NCBI GenBank assembly: GCA_030544215.1 | Contig: JARZZO010000001.1 | Span: 39,335,670-39,399,669 of the forward strand | Direction of reading: 5' to 3' | From: Zantedeschia hybrid cultivar | Lineage: Eukaryota > Streptophyta > Magnoliopsida > Alismatales > Araceae | DNA: 64,000 bases | Part shown: positions 43,601-53,928 of the stretch, piece by piece | Numbering within the stretch: the stretch's first letter is position 1 | How the letters are laid out: each line of letters starts with the position of its first letter | Notes under the pieces: generated by a model | The model's input: only the letters and a program-made list of their open reading frames with translations | What the model was told of the DNA's origin: nothing | The model's database searches: none | Position numbers and translations under genes: made by a program

Positions 43601-45272
43601 AAACACAAAAAAAATCAAAAAACCAAAAATCTCAAAAAAATCAAATATCCAAAAACCATCAAAAATATTTGTAAATATGTACATACTCCTATGAAAATGA
43701 CAAAAAAAATCAAAAAACACAAAATCCAACTGTCTGGTGACTGCCATGTAACCCCCTGTCTAGGTCTAGTTGCATGATAGATTGGGATAACATTAAGATT
43801 TGGCTAAGATTTTAGTCCACCAGAACCTTAGACGTGTCTACTTTATTTTCATACGGATCCCTACGATCATTCTGAGATGCACACACTTACACGGTTTTTC
43901 AAAAGAGAACCCTCTTAAAGTGAGTTCCAAGTCTTTAGTGCACTATCAAAATGCAACCTTTGCTCTTCGCCTCTCGACCGATCAGGACAGTTGACGCCCT
44001 TAAACGGTCAAGCTCAGCAAATTGCGGTTCCTCCACAACCCGATAGATGTAACCCCTCAAAAGGGCCCAAAATTGAAATGTAAAGGACCAGAGCACGTGA
44101 AGATGGCAGTGTCCCCGCAGGCGGAATATTAAATAACCCCAAAAAATGTCAAGAGCGGAAAGGAAATACAGAAAAGAAAAAGGGGTTCAAGCAATCATGA
44201 AAAAAGCCTGGTCGTGACCGTGCCTGGCCATGAAATCCAATAAAGGCCTGAAAAGTTAAAATTGGGGCATCTAGGAGGTCAAAAGGAGTCCGTTTTGTCA
44301 CAGCTCGTCCTTTTAACGGTTTTGTCAATCCTCCTGTGAGGTTTATCTCCAAAATTTCTTCATTTTTTTCCCCCTCAAGGTTAGCACGAGATAGCTATCT
44401 AAAGACCGAACTTCATTTTAATATGGTTCGTTTTCGAAAATCGTCACATGCTCACATGATCACAGGAGTCTAAAATGGGTGAAGAGTAATGTCGATGTTT
44501 CTGGTGAATTAATTTCTTAACCATAATCTCAATGTGTACTCTCGCAAACTTCGGGCTTAGGTCAATGAATGCGCGTCACCAATCGGTGCGACGGCGTCTG
44601 ATTCCGGGTCAGCGTCGCGCGGTTGACCGTTAGGGTTCCAAGGTGTTCCACCATATACCTTCTAGATTGTGAGGAAAGAGACCCAAGTCGGGCAAATTAT
44701 TTACCTCGAAAACTTTTTGGGCAAACTTGGTGGTCGGAAGCACCTGGGAGCCTAAGCATGGCATGACGGTATTGTCATCAGTATGAGTCTTAACCGGTCA
44801 AGGTTAGTTCGAGGAGTCTAGGGGCCCAAATCAATCTAGATGCAAGCTTAGGATACCTGGGAAGTTGAGTGTGCATTTCCCTTTCATCATTTGACCAGGC
44901 TAAGTCTGGGCAGTCGCCAGGTAGATGGAATAAAAAACATGTTTTTCATCACACATCTCATTTGTTAAATATCATTTGCATTTGCATATTTGCTTGCCGC
45001 ATCGGTTTCACTATTCTTCCATTTGTCTGGTTAGTAGGACACGGCCCCTTGACCCTATGCGAAGGCTAGGGAAAAGGTAGTTGCTCTATTTTGGGCAAGG
45101 GGCCGAAAACAAATACTACTAACAGTTTCCCCAATGTTGTGCATGTAGGAATAACAGGTACAGATAGAAAGCAGAACAAAGAAGTGCCCATGTAAATAGT
45201 GAAATATGCAAGCATAACATCGTAATCATACATCATCACGACACAGGGGCATACCCCTGCATCAGCTCCCTC
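43601..45272. other. Convergent intergenic region between integrase and PMD-A in C, with hairpin
   Basis: An A-rich stretch follows the integrase stop (43601-43720). CGGCCCCTTG (45042-45051) and CAAGGGGCCG (45096-45105) form a perfect 10-bp stem with a 44-nt loop. It is placed between the converging sense and antisense genes exactly as in element B. No coding content was recognised. Confidence 0.65.
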
Positions 45273-48179
45273 TCAATCCTTCCTCCTTCCCTCTGCATCG
45301 TCATCTCTCCTCTCCCGAGAAGGATGCCTCATCTGGCTCTCGGCGTCGTCCTCACGAGCACGACGATGTCCCGATGCTGGGCGCATAGACCCTGATGAGC
45401 CAGCGGGTCGCAATGCTCTCCACGCATCCTCGGCTAGAAGGGAGTCGAGGTCTCTGAAGACGGAACTCCCAGCAGGAGCCTGGCCAGCTGACGGGGTAGG
45501 AATGGGGGGACGAGCTCCTGGACTCTGAGTGCTGGATCTCGTAGCTCGCTCTAGCCCCTTCTTCATCACCCGGTCCCACAGGGTTCGGTACTTGAAATCA
45601 AGCTCCCGCACCTCTGTCTGCGACCTCGCCAGCTCCTCCCGTAGGCCAGCCATCTTACCCTCCCAGTACACATCCGGGTGGGATCCCTCGCTCGCCTTGG
45701 CCCGAGCTGTCAGTTCCTCCAAAACCTGGTCCCTCAACTGCTGATTGAGGCTCTCCAGCTCTTGCGCCCTCTCCAAGGCGGTCTCCAACTCCTGGCGCTG
45801 CAAAGAAACTCAGGGTCAGACATGCTCAATCATTAGAACACGAAAGCAGAACAAGTCTCACCTGCTGTGCCAAATCTGCCTCTCGGGCCTCCGCCCGGCG
45901 GAGAGCATCTTGCAGTCTCGCCTCCCAATCGGCAGGGGCAGCTGGCCCCTGGGATGATGAGCCCGCACCTGGATCCCCTCGCAGCCCATGGCGAACTAGC
46001 ACCTCTCTCTGCGTCACAAGGGTTTTTTCACAAATATAAGATGGACAATCTTACACCCTAACTCAAAAATCAGATTTCTTACCAATTCCCTAATCTGGGT
46101 AAACATATCGCTCGTTTGCAGAACCAGAAGCTCATTCTGACTCTTCAGGATCTGGATGGCTTCAGTTTCAGGCATCTGTTACAGGAATATCACTAAGATT
46201 AGTCCATGGAGAATTTAAGTGCAAGAAACTGAAGGGTTAAAGTGACGTACCCGCCGCGTATCCAGAAACATGCGGTTTGAGTACCGCCGGGCATAATCTC
46301 CCATGTACTTGAAGCTGTTTCGCAGGGATTTATCCTCGTGCGGGGCATCTCCGGTGCAGTGCCATACGGCAATCTCAGCCCGCCTCACTACTCACCAATC
46401 CTGACCAATAGCAGAAGATCGGCGACGACCTCGGTTCATATTAGGATAGGTCGGATAGGCGAGTAGAGGCTGGTGCCATCCCCATGTGCGGTAAGCCATC
46501 CGGACGAAGAGGCCGTCACAAATGTTCACGCACAGCAGGGGCACTTCCCGCCGGAACTGAGAGAGGCTCTGGGACACCCACGGATGATCGGCCAGGTCCT
46601 CTTCTGCATATGGCATCCACACCACCTGAATGGAACAAAGAATTAGACCTAATCACTCATTTCGGATGCACATATACTTTAAGTCACTCACCATAGGAGG
46701 AGGGAATGTATCAAGCTGAGCGCGGATGTCCTCCACACGGTACATCACCGGGCGATAGTCCCGGATCACCTCCCACCGCGCCATCAGAGGGGTCCATCCC
46801 TCGCGGTCCGCAGAGACATTCCCTCGGCCGATGGGAAAGCGGGTGTAACCCCAGATCTGCAAGAGACAAAACAGTCAGTGCCAATCAACATAAGTAAGGA
46901 TGGGGAACCACAGCTAAGAGGATTACCTGGAGAAAAGGGGTGAACCCACCCAAGTTACCAGAGCCCTGGCGGTAGCCCACCAGGTGGGAGAAAAGATGAC
47001 CCAGCATGGCAGCTCCCCACGCCATCTTCTTCGCCGCCTGAAGGTCCTCCAAAAGCGGCAGATACTTCAGATTAACTCTATCTGAAGCTGTGGCAAACAA
47101 CAGCCTCCCAAAGAAGAACAGGAGAAAGATCCGCAGGTTCTCGTCATCCGATCGGCCATCCAAATCCAGGAGTGTCTCCACTCTCTCTGCGAAAGCCTCC
47201 AAGGTCTCGCTCGGCATCCGCCGCACCCGGCTCAACCCCACAGATCGGGCGAAGTACCCAAGGGGTATGTGGGATAGCGCTCCCTGGACCCTGTAGTACC
47301 CCTTGCGTAGGAGTCGATCGGACAGCTGCCTGTAGTCCCTAAGCTCGGGACCCACTACTGGATCTCCAATAACCGGCAAGCCCGTCAAGAAGGAGACGTC
47401 CTCCAGCGTGGGCAGCATGTGTCCCCACGGCATGACCAAAGCCCTGCATCTGTCGTCCCAGCGCTCCCGAAGAGCCACTAGGAAGGGAGCATCCACCATG
47501 AACGGTCGGACCCGGAACAGCGGCCCGAACCCGAACGCGTCCACCTGGAAGAGGAGTCGATCAGGCAGTGCGTGGTACCATGCCCAGACCAGCTCCCATG
47601 AAACCCGGCCTCGGACCCTCTGGGGACCCTGAAAATCCAAATTAGAAGTCAGGACATGAGCATATTTATAACAAATTTAAAATTTTGGGGTGGGCTAGGC
47701 AGCCCACCTTCCGTACCAGTGGACGGTGGAGCCATCCGCTGCCCACCGGTGCGGACGGCGGGGTCGTCCGCCGTCCGCACGGGCGGACGGACGGCGGGCC
47801 TCCCGCCGTCCGCACAGGCGGACGGCGGCTCCGCCGGCCGCCCTCACTATGTTTCAAAAAAAAAACAGAAAAACAAAAAACTCACCTTCTTCTTCGGGGG
47901 GACCTCTCCGTTGCCGCCACCCTCTCCGTCACCCTCTCCTCCCTCTTCCTCTCCATCACCACCGTCTTCGTCTTCTTCATCTTCCTCCGTCGCCGCTGTC
48001 CCCCCTTCTTCTTCTTCTTCTTCTTCTTCTTCTTCTTCTTCCTCTCCGGCGCGAGGAGCCCTCTCGTCGCCGCCGCCACCGCGGGCGTCGTCGTCGCCCC
48101 CTCCGCCGCTGGAACCCGCTCCGTCGTCGCCGCCGGCCTTCCTCCTCCTGAGGGCACGGGGGAGCCACACTCTCGCCAT
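45273..48179 (-). pseudogene. PMD-A: seven-exon plant mobile domain gene, antisense in element C
   Basis: Exons, all phase 0 with GT-AG borders: 48179-47886, 47628-46927, 46856-46692, 46625-46251, 46175-46083, 46008-45862, 45797-45273; about 766 residues. Exon 1 encodes a basic start then a Glu-rich tract made by a TTC/GAA microsatellite (about 48007-48043). Exon 2 has the PMD core: SWELVWAWYHALPDRLLFQV, LRERWDDRCRALVMPWGHML, LEDVSFLTGLPV, and LRIFLLFFFGRLLFATASD. Exons 5-7 are coiled-coil-like (RAQELESLNQQLRDQVLEEL) with a charged tail. The only break seen is a TGA at 46394-46392 in exon 4 (Trp expected), so the gene decayed recently or is nearly intact. Probable nuclear protein by family; function unknown. 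Confidence 0.88.
47700..47835. repeat. GC-rich inverted repeats in intron 1 of PMD-A (C)
   Basis: Repeated GCGGACGGC and GCCGTCCGC elements alternate, for example GTGCGGACGGC then GCCGTCCGCAC, related to the array upstream of the gene. They lie in the first intron of the antisense gene (47885-47629). Confidence 0.75.
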
Positions 48180-48297
48180 GAACGGAAGATTCGTAGGTTG
48201 GGAAGGCGGAAATCCTAGAAACGTAGCAGACTAAGAGCAACGAGGGAAGTGGGAGAGAAGAGAGTCCCGGCCTCTTAAAGCCGCCCTTGCCCCTGCG

Positions 48298-48541
48298 TGG
48301 ACGGCCATACTCTGGCCGTCCGCCGGTGTGGACGGCCGCACACTGGCCGTCCGCCGATTCGGACGGCCACGTGCTGGCCGTCCGCCGGCACGGACGGCCA
48401 CGCGCTGGCCGTCCGCTCGCATGGACGGCCAGGAGTGGGCCGTCCGTCCGTCGCGTGGGCGACCAGCCTGCTGGCCGTCCGCTATGTGGACGGCCAACGT
48501 GCTGGCCGTCCACCACGTAACGGCCAGCGTGCTGGCCGTCT
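48298..48541. promoter_or_regulatory. Spaced-inverted-repeat array upstream of antisense PMD-A in C (8 units)
   Basis: Eight units of GGACGGC, 9-10-nt spacer, GCCGTCC start near 48298, 48328, 48360, 48390, 48422, 48450, 48487 and 48518. Spacers include CATACTCTG, CGCACACTG, CACGTGCTG, CACGCGCTG, CAACGTGCTG and CAGCGTGCTG. The array ends about 120 bp upstream of the PMD-A ATG at 48179, so it is promoter-proximal or in the 5' UTR. Confidence 0.88.
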
Positions 48542-48632
48542 GCCACATGGGTGGCTAGCCCTGCAGGGATAGTTTGCTTGACGGGAATTTCAAAAGAAAT
48601 TGATGTTATTCATTGAAAATTGAAAGGCTACA

Positions 48633-50017
48633 TTATTCCAATGCTTTGCGCCCCATAAAAAAGGCACAGACTGCAGGACGGATATTGGCTAAATAGCCTA
48701 CATATTTTTTGACTTCATCTGAAGTCTCTGCTACGTCAAGACGTGCATTGGTGAACCTGGAGTGACACCGCCATGCACGTCGGAGCCGCTCCAATGCTTG
48801 AGCCTCTCTCGCATATCCAGTGTGTCTCGGCACGATCAGCGTGTCATGCAAGGCAGGGAGCGGTACCTGTCTGGGAATTCCAATCTGAAGATGGCAGCGA
48901 TGTCCTTGATACACGGCTAACTCGTCAGGGCCAATCAGCCATAACTCACGGTCGCGAGAAGCCCTTGTGGTGAACTCCATGTTTCGAAGGATCATTGGGA
49001 CAAATATAAAGTTCTCCACAGGCAGGAAGTTTAGGTAATCACGCCAGTCGTCCCACGTCTTCAGATGAGCCGTGAGACACCTGACTTGATCCTCGGGGCC
49101 AAGGAGCGAGCGTGCAGGGTACCACGCGCTGTGCTGGAAGATTCTCGAGATAGAAGTTACATTCTCATCAAAATCAAAGGACACATGCATCTCCATCCAC
49201 AGTTGCAAAGTGAACAGACTTCCCCTCACAGATCGCCCCATGCTCATATGGCTGAGCCCTCCGTACAGGTGTGACAAGATCACCGGGGCAAGAGAGTGGC
49301 CTTTCCACAGTAAACTCAGCACGCTCACATATTCCTTCTCTAGCACCGAGCCTGTAGTGGGAAACCACAGGACTCCCCCAAGGACCAGGCACAAGCCTCG
49401 CATCAGCCTTTCAGATTAGACCACCTTGCGCTTGATTTCCCGGATCAACCAATAGGCAAGGCGGTCGACGAGGATCCCTCGGCTGTTGGTCATACGACAT
49501 ACTTCCTGTTTGTCCTGCACAATATCAGCGAAAATTTCTTCCCATGCAGGCAAACCAGAGGGATCACCGGCGGCTAGGCCCTCCCAGCCATAGAAGGTCT
49601 CCACCTCCTCTAGCAAGACTGTTGCCTCGAACTCCCTGAACACAAATGTGTGTGTTTCCGGATGCCACAGCTCCAGCAGCGCACCCAGTCCTTCCCAGTG
49701 CCAGTGGATGGCAGTAAACCATTTTGCAAACACGATGGAGCGCGTCAAGTTCCATCGATGCATGTACACCCTCATGCTTAGTGTAATCACTTCCAGCAGG
49801 GCCGCAAGCCATGCATACTTGCGGGTATGCCTAGCATCAGGAAACTTTGGGAGAGGCTGCAAGGCAACCAAAAGTCAACAAAGAGGAGAGAGAGTCGGAA
49901 CGAACAACAAAGGTCCGAGCATACCTATCCGTGGGCCACCAGATTGCTGAGATGGCCTTCCACATCTGACAGAACTTGAGGCTCCTTGGCAGTAGCACGA
50001 GCAGAAGACGAAGCCAT
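48633..50017 (-). pseudogene. PMD-B: plant mobile domain-like gene, antisense in element C
   Basis: Exon 1 (50017-49925) encodes MASSSARATAKEPQ and ends in TAG at the donor (Trp likely before mutation). Exon 2 (49856-48633) follows an acceptor TTGCCTTGCAG. It holds ALLELWHPETHTFVFREFEA and VLLEEVETFYGWEG (the PMD hallmark), a stop near 49416, then GGVLWFPTTGSVL, HLYGGLSHMSMGRS, LQLWMEMHVSFDF, LKTWDDWRDYLNF and HRCHLQIGIPRQVPLP, ending MGRKALE. The same landmarks in the same order occur in PMD-B of B. Two stops make it a recent pseudogene. Role unknown. Confidence 0.82.
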
Positions 50018-50160
50018 CCTTTCACAGAAAAGTGGAGTTCTGGAAGAAAGCCCCGCGACAGCCCTCCCTTTTAAATTTTAAAAGGTCACGGGATAACCAC
50101 AACCCTTTTCACATCCCATAAAAGACGGAGAGGCATGCATATCTCTTTTCTTCCCCTTTT

Positions 50161-50262
50161 GTGGACGGCATGCCCTTTGCCTTCTACCACTTAGTGGAAG
50201 GCAGGCTAGCTGGACTTCCACCTTTTCGTGGAAGGCAAGCCACCTGGCCTTCTACCACTTTA
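50161..50262. promoter_or_regulatory. Inverted-repeat units upstream of antisense PMD-B in C
   Basis: Three units lie about 145-245 bp upstream of the PMD-B ATG: GTGGACGGC then GCCTTCTAC (50161-50187), GTGGAAGGC then ACTTCCAC (about 50194-50222), and GTGGAAGGC, spacer AAGCCACCTG, GCCTTCTAC (50228-50256). They use the LTR C stem, linking the antisense promoter and the LTR. Confidence 0.8.
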
Positions 50263-50380
50263 AAAGAAAAGCCCATCCACGAGAGGACAAAATGCCTTTC
50301 TCCCTTCTCTTCAAGGAGGTAACCTCACCCCACGATTAAGGAGACCACCTTGATCAATGAATTAATGGCTCATCTTGGAA

Positions 50381-50455
50381 TTCGAGTCGAAGCGATATTG
50401 GATTGGCATTCTACCAATAGAATAGCCATATCTTCCATATCGGCTTCGACTCGAA
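50381..50455. other. Long near-perfect hairpin (foldback) in element C
   Basis: The left arm TTCGAGTCGAAGCGATAT (50381-50398) pairs with the right arm ATATCGGCTTCGACTCGAA (50437-50455) with one bulged base. The inner part continues to pair (TGGCATTCTA with TAGAAT-A-GCCA) around a CCAA loop. The roughly 75-nt structure lies between PMD-B and the 3' LTR and encodes nothing I recognise. It resembles a small-RNA precursor in size, but no such function is shown. Confidence 0.75.
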
Positions 50456-51271
50456 ACGAAACATTTGCTTCTTATCCTCCTGCAATTTAATATGTAATGT
50501 TGTGATTATTGAAAATGTGAACGTTGCTGATGTGCGTTTTTGCAGCTGCAGGAAATCGGAGGCGAATAGGATCAAAGACACATGAGGCTAATAACTTCGG
50601 GCGTATAGACTCTGAGTTCCTCTTTAAACAAAACAATGAAGAGTTTATATTCCCCAAGTTATTCGATTGGCCAATAAACTCCTCCTGTTTGCATTAGGAA
50701 TTGCATTAGGAATTTACTTTAATTTTAAACCAGCATGCATTTGCATAAGCATTCATCCTCGCCCTGGGGGCAATAACTATCATTCATCACTCTGCTTAAC
50801 CCATCGCTGATCTGTGATTCTGGCAGTTGTACGTTTGTTAGCCTTTTGAATTGCAAGAACCCTTCCTCCTTTTTCAACACGTGTGCTTGAAATTCTCTCA
50901 CTTGGCGATCCCATGATGCGCCAGGCCACCGCGCGCCCGTTGTGTTGAGAGTTCTTCAAGTCACACTCCTACACCTTTCATGCTCGAGATCCCCTTGGGC
51001 CAGATCGCTATATTCTGGTATGCCAAGGCCTCGCGGTTCCAGCACCCGGGGGTCCCACGGACTGTGATTCTCTAGTACTGAACTTTGTTCCTTTTCCTAA
51101 ACCACTCTTGCAACTCAAATAGCCAGCCTTCATGCATTTGCCGCATTCGCATGTCATCCTTGGGGATAGCTCATCCTTCTCCGGGCTGTCCAAAATCAGT
51201 TTCGATTTCCGGAACATCTATTTATCATTCCGTTCCACTCCACTGCAAAACAGGTGTCCCGGAGGGGCATT
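50456..51271 (+). other. 3' internal end of element C with polypurine tract
   Basis: It is non-coding. The last 138 bp are duplicated at 34222-34359. The purine-rich CCCGGAGGGGCATT directly before the LTR TGTAG is the probable polypurine tract. Confidence 0.7.
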
Positions 51272-52739
51272 TGTAGACACCGATTTTGGACCACCCTTTT
51301 GGTCATGAGTCCCCTCCATCATTAGCCCTTTATCACCAAAATCCCCGCATTTAGCCATCTCAGCCCACTAGCAACTAAGCCCATTAACTAAACCCCTTCT
51401 TTCACCACCTTTTCGTGGAAGGCCAGCCCCCTTGCCTCCCACCTCCTTCGAAGGCCACCCCTCGCCTTCTACCCCCTTCGAAGGCCAGGCACCTTGCCTT
51501 CCACCCTTTTGGCCACCCTTTTTCACTTTTTCCCATCTTTTCGTGGAAGGCCAGCCCCCTTGCCTTCCACCTCCTTTGAAGGCCACCCCTCGCCTTCTAT
51601 TCCCTTCGAAGGCCAGCCACCTTGCCTTCCACCCTTTTAGCCACCTTTTTCACTTTTTTCCACCTTTTTTCGTGGAAGGCCAGCCCCCTTGCCTTCCACC
51701 TCCTTCGAAGGCCACCCCTTGCCTTCCACTCCCTTCGAAGGCCAGTCGGGCCGCCTTCCACCATAAGAATGGAAGGCATGTTATCTGGCCGTCCACTCCT
51801 TAACCACCCCCTTGACTCCGTCTTCCCCACGATCTCCTCTACTCGCCGCCCTCATCCCCCACTACTCCGACCACTCCCCACTCCGGCTACTGCCGCGTCC
51901 ACTACCTCCGACCCTTGACCATTCCCTATTGGTTGAAGGTTGATTTACGGGGATTTAGACCCCTGTTTTCTCCCTTTTTTCCCTCACCTATTTAAACCCC
52001 CACATCCTCTCGAGCAGGGGGGTTAAGGATTTTGGAGGGTTAAGGATTTTGAAGGATTCCCGGAGGAGGACTTCCTGGAGAGAGGCTCGAGGAGGTTGAC
52101 GAGGAGTCTCCAAGAGGGAAGGCTCATGCTGCATTCCGAAACGGGCTTGTCTTTCTAACCTTTCCCTTTTTACTCTTTCCTATTCATTCCATTGCGTCAT
52201 CAATACCACTTCACTTTTCACACATACAACCCCCCTTCATTTGCATGCATGCACGTAGGATAACCTAGTGATTCTTACCCCCCACAGAGGTTTTAAAAAA
52301 AAATAGGAGGTGGGTGGCCATAACATATGGTCACCTTCCCTCCCCACCACCCATCCGGTGCGTTCCCCTCTGATTTTAGCTAGTTTTTTACGTCTTTATG
52401 GATAGATTATGCACATTACAGTTCTAATCGGGTTATTCTTTGTTTGGTCTTTTCTTTTCAGGGATCCTTGCCACATTCACGCGTGCAAAGTACCGGGCTC
52501 TCCTCCTCTGGCCGGCCGGAGGAAGAGAAGGAGGAACCAACATCTCCCGCTCCCACAAAACGCGCGATCACCTTCTACACTCCTGCGGAGCACAGGGACC
52601 GAAAGGTAATGCTCCTGGCGATCACACTTTAATTTCTAATTACCCTTTTGAATCGCCACAGTGCTAAGACGAACGGAGGAACCCCCAATTCCAACGCCTC
52701 GCAGCCGCGGCGACGGGGGGAATGTTCCGGGCGCCTACA
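51272..52739 (+). mobile_element. 3' LTR of element C
   Basis: It is the same length as the 5' LTR (1468 bp) with roughly two dozen differences by eye, for example GGTTATCTGGCC-type C/T changes near 51783 and TATGGATAG against TATGTTTTG near 52400. It ends CGCCTACA, followed by AGCAC of the B gag. Confidence 0.95.
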
Positions 52740-53928
52740 AGCACAAGCTTGTACTGTGGAGTGGTGTTGGCAACTATTATCTTTACCAATTCTTGTTTGG
52801 ACAAATGGTCTCTTATCTTTTCAGCCATCCCTCGCCACCTATCGGCGAACACTATGAAGTCTTCATCCGGCTTCATCTTCTCATTGAATAAGTCAGTGAT
52901 GAACAAGGTAAGTGCCACCCTGTCTTTGTATCTTTGCAGGAACCTCTTCGACACTATGTCGAAGTTCTCTACCTCACTTGGGTCTAAAGAGAAGAACCAC
53001 TCCAAGGCGGATCCTTCCAACGACCTTCTGAAGATGAATGCCAATGCTTTTTTATCATACTGCCAGAATGATGATTCATACAGAAATTCTTTGATGTGAA
53101 GGAAAGGATTGCCTATGCCGTTGTACTTTATGTAAATTGGCATTTCAGAGGGTAAGAGATGGAATACTGGCAAGTCAAGAACATAGAGTTAAGGAGCGGC
53201 CTTGTTGTCCATATTCTTTTCAAGATTCTTGAACCGCTCGTCCATCTGGGACAACTTGTTAAGTAGGAGTTGGGTAGTCGAATCTGCTAGTGGAGGTGGT
53301 GGTTGTTGAAAAGACTGCCTCCGCGAATAACCAAGGATGCGGGGACAGTAAGGTTGTGAACTGGCGGCATTCCCACCGTGCCCGAAGGCATTCTGATAGA
53401 TTGAGGTTTGCGGCCTGACAGGATGCCATGAACCAGACTGTTGAGGGCTTCTGTGCCGTGGAGTGGAAAGTCAGAGACCTTCCATGGCCTGAGTAGGAGC
53501 TTGATAAGTAGCAGGGTGAACCACAGGGCTTGGCTCGGAAGGATGCAGAGGAGCTTTCCCTTTTAAGATTGATTGGATGGCGTCAAATTGACAGGGATCC
53601 ACATGATTAGACAGAACTCCCATGAGAGTAGCAAGATCAGAAGGATGATTGGCAGAGGGCCCAGTCTAGTCTTGGGCTCTTTCAATAGTAGGATTAGAGA
53701 TGATGTAAATACGTGAATGATTGCCCAAATCCAGGTGATATTGACCATAGATCGAATCATCATGATACTGAGGGGTATGAGCATCTCCATCGTGAATAGT
53801 TTGGAATTGATTGTGATAATCAGAGATATGGCGTCTCTTTCATCTTCAAAATAGGATGTACCATGAACCTGAGGGGCATAGGCATCTCTCTCGTACTTGA
53901 CCAGATCTTCTTGTTCAAAAGCAACCAT
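52740..53928 (-). pseudogene. Tat element B Gag, N-terminal part
   Basis: The frame starts MVAFEQEDLVKYERDAY at 53928, with frame changes and stops in the middle. A clear Gag core lies in 53173-52740: MPIYIKYNGIGNPFLHIKEF, RRSLEGSALEWFFSLDPSEV, SKRFLQRYKDRVAL and ADRWRGMAEKIRDHL. It is cut after TTPQYKLVL by the 3' LTR of C and resumes, after a deletion, at 34221 downward. Confidence 0.88.

Larger units (their letters stand above)
34222..52739 (+). mobile_element. Tat-lineage Ty3/gypsy element C, plus strand, nested in gag of B
   Basis: LTRs of 1468 bp (34360-35827 and 51272-52739) flank an internal region of about 15.4 kb. Order: primer-binding site, repeat array, gag, protease, G-patch, RT, two RNase H domains, integrase, then antisense PMD-A and PMD-B, a hairpin and the polypurine tract. 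The LTRs differ by roughly two dozen bases by eye, so this is the youngest large element in the window. The right flank AGCAC (52740-52744) continues the B gag. The left flank is not the matching gag sequence but a fragment of another C copy, so the left target site is lost. Confidence 0.92.

Noticed and set aside
48298..48541. CRISPR-like regular repeats with variable spacers
   Set aside because: The repeats are imperfect inverted half-sites with 9-10-nt spacers in a plant retroelement. No cas gene or prokaryotic context exists.
47656..48572. Several long overlapping frames on both strands around 47.7-48.6 kb
   Set aside because: They are shadows of GC-rich arrays and the TTC microsatellite. 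Only the minus-strand exon 1 (48179-47886) joins a supported spliced gene.
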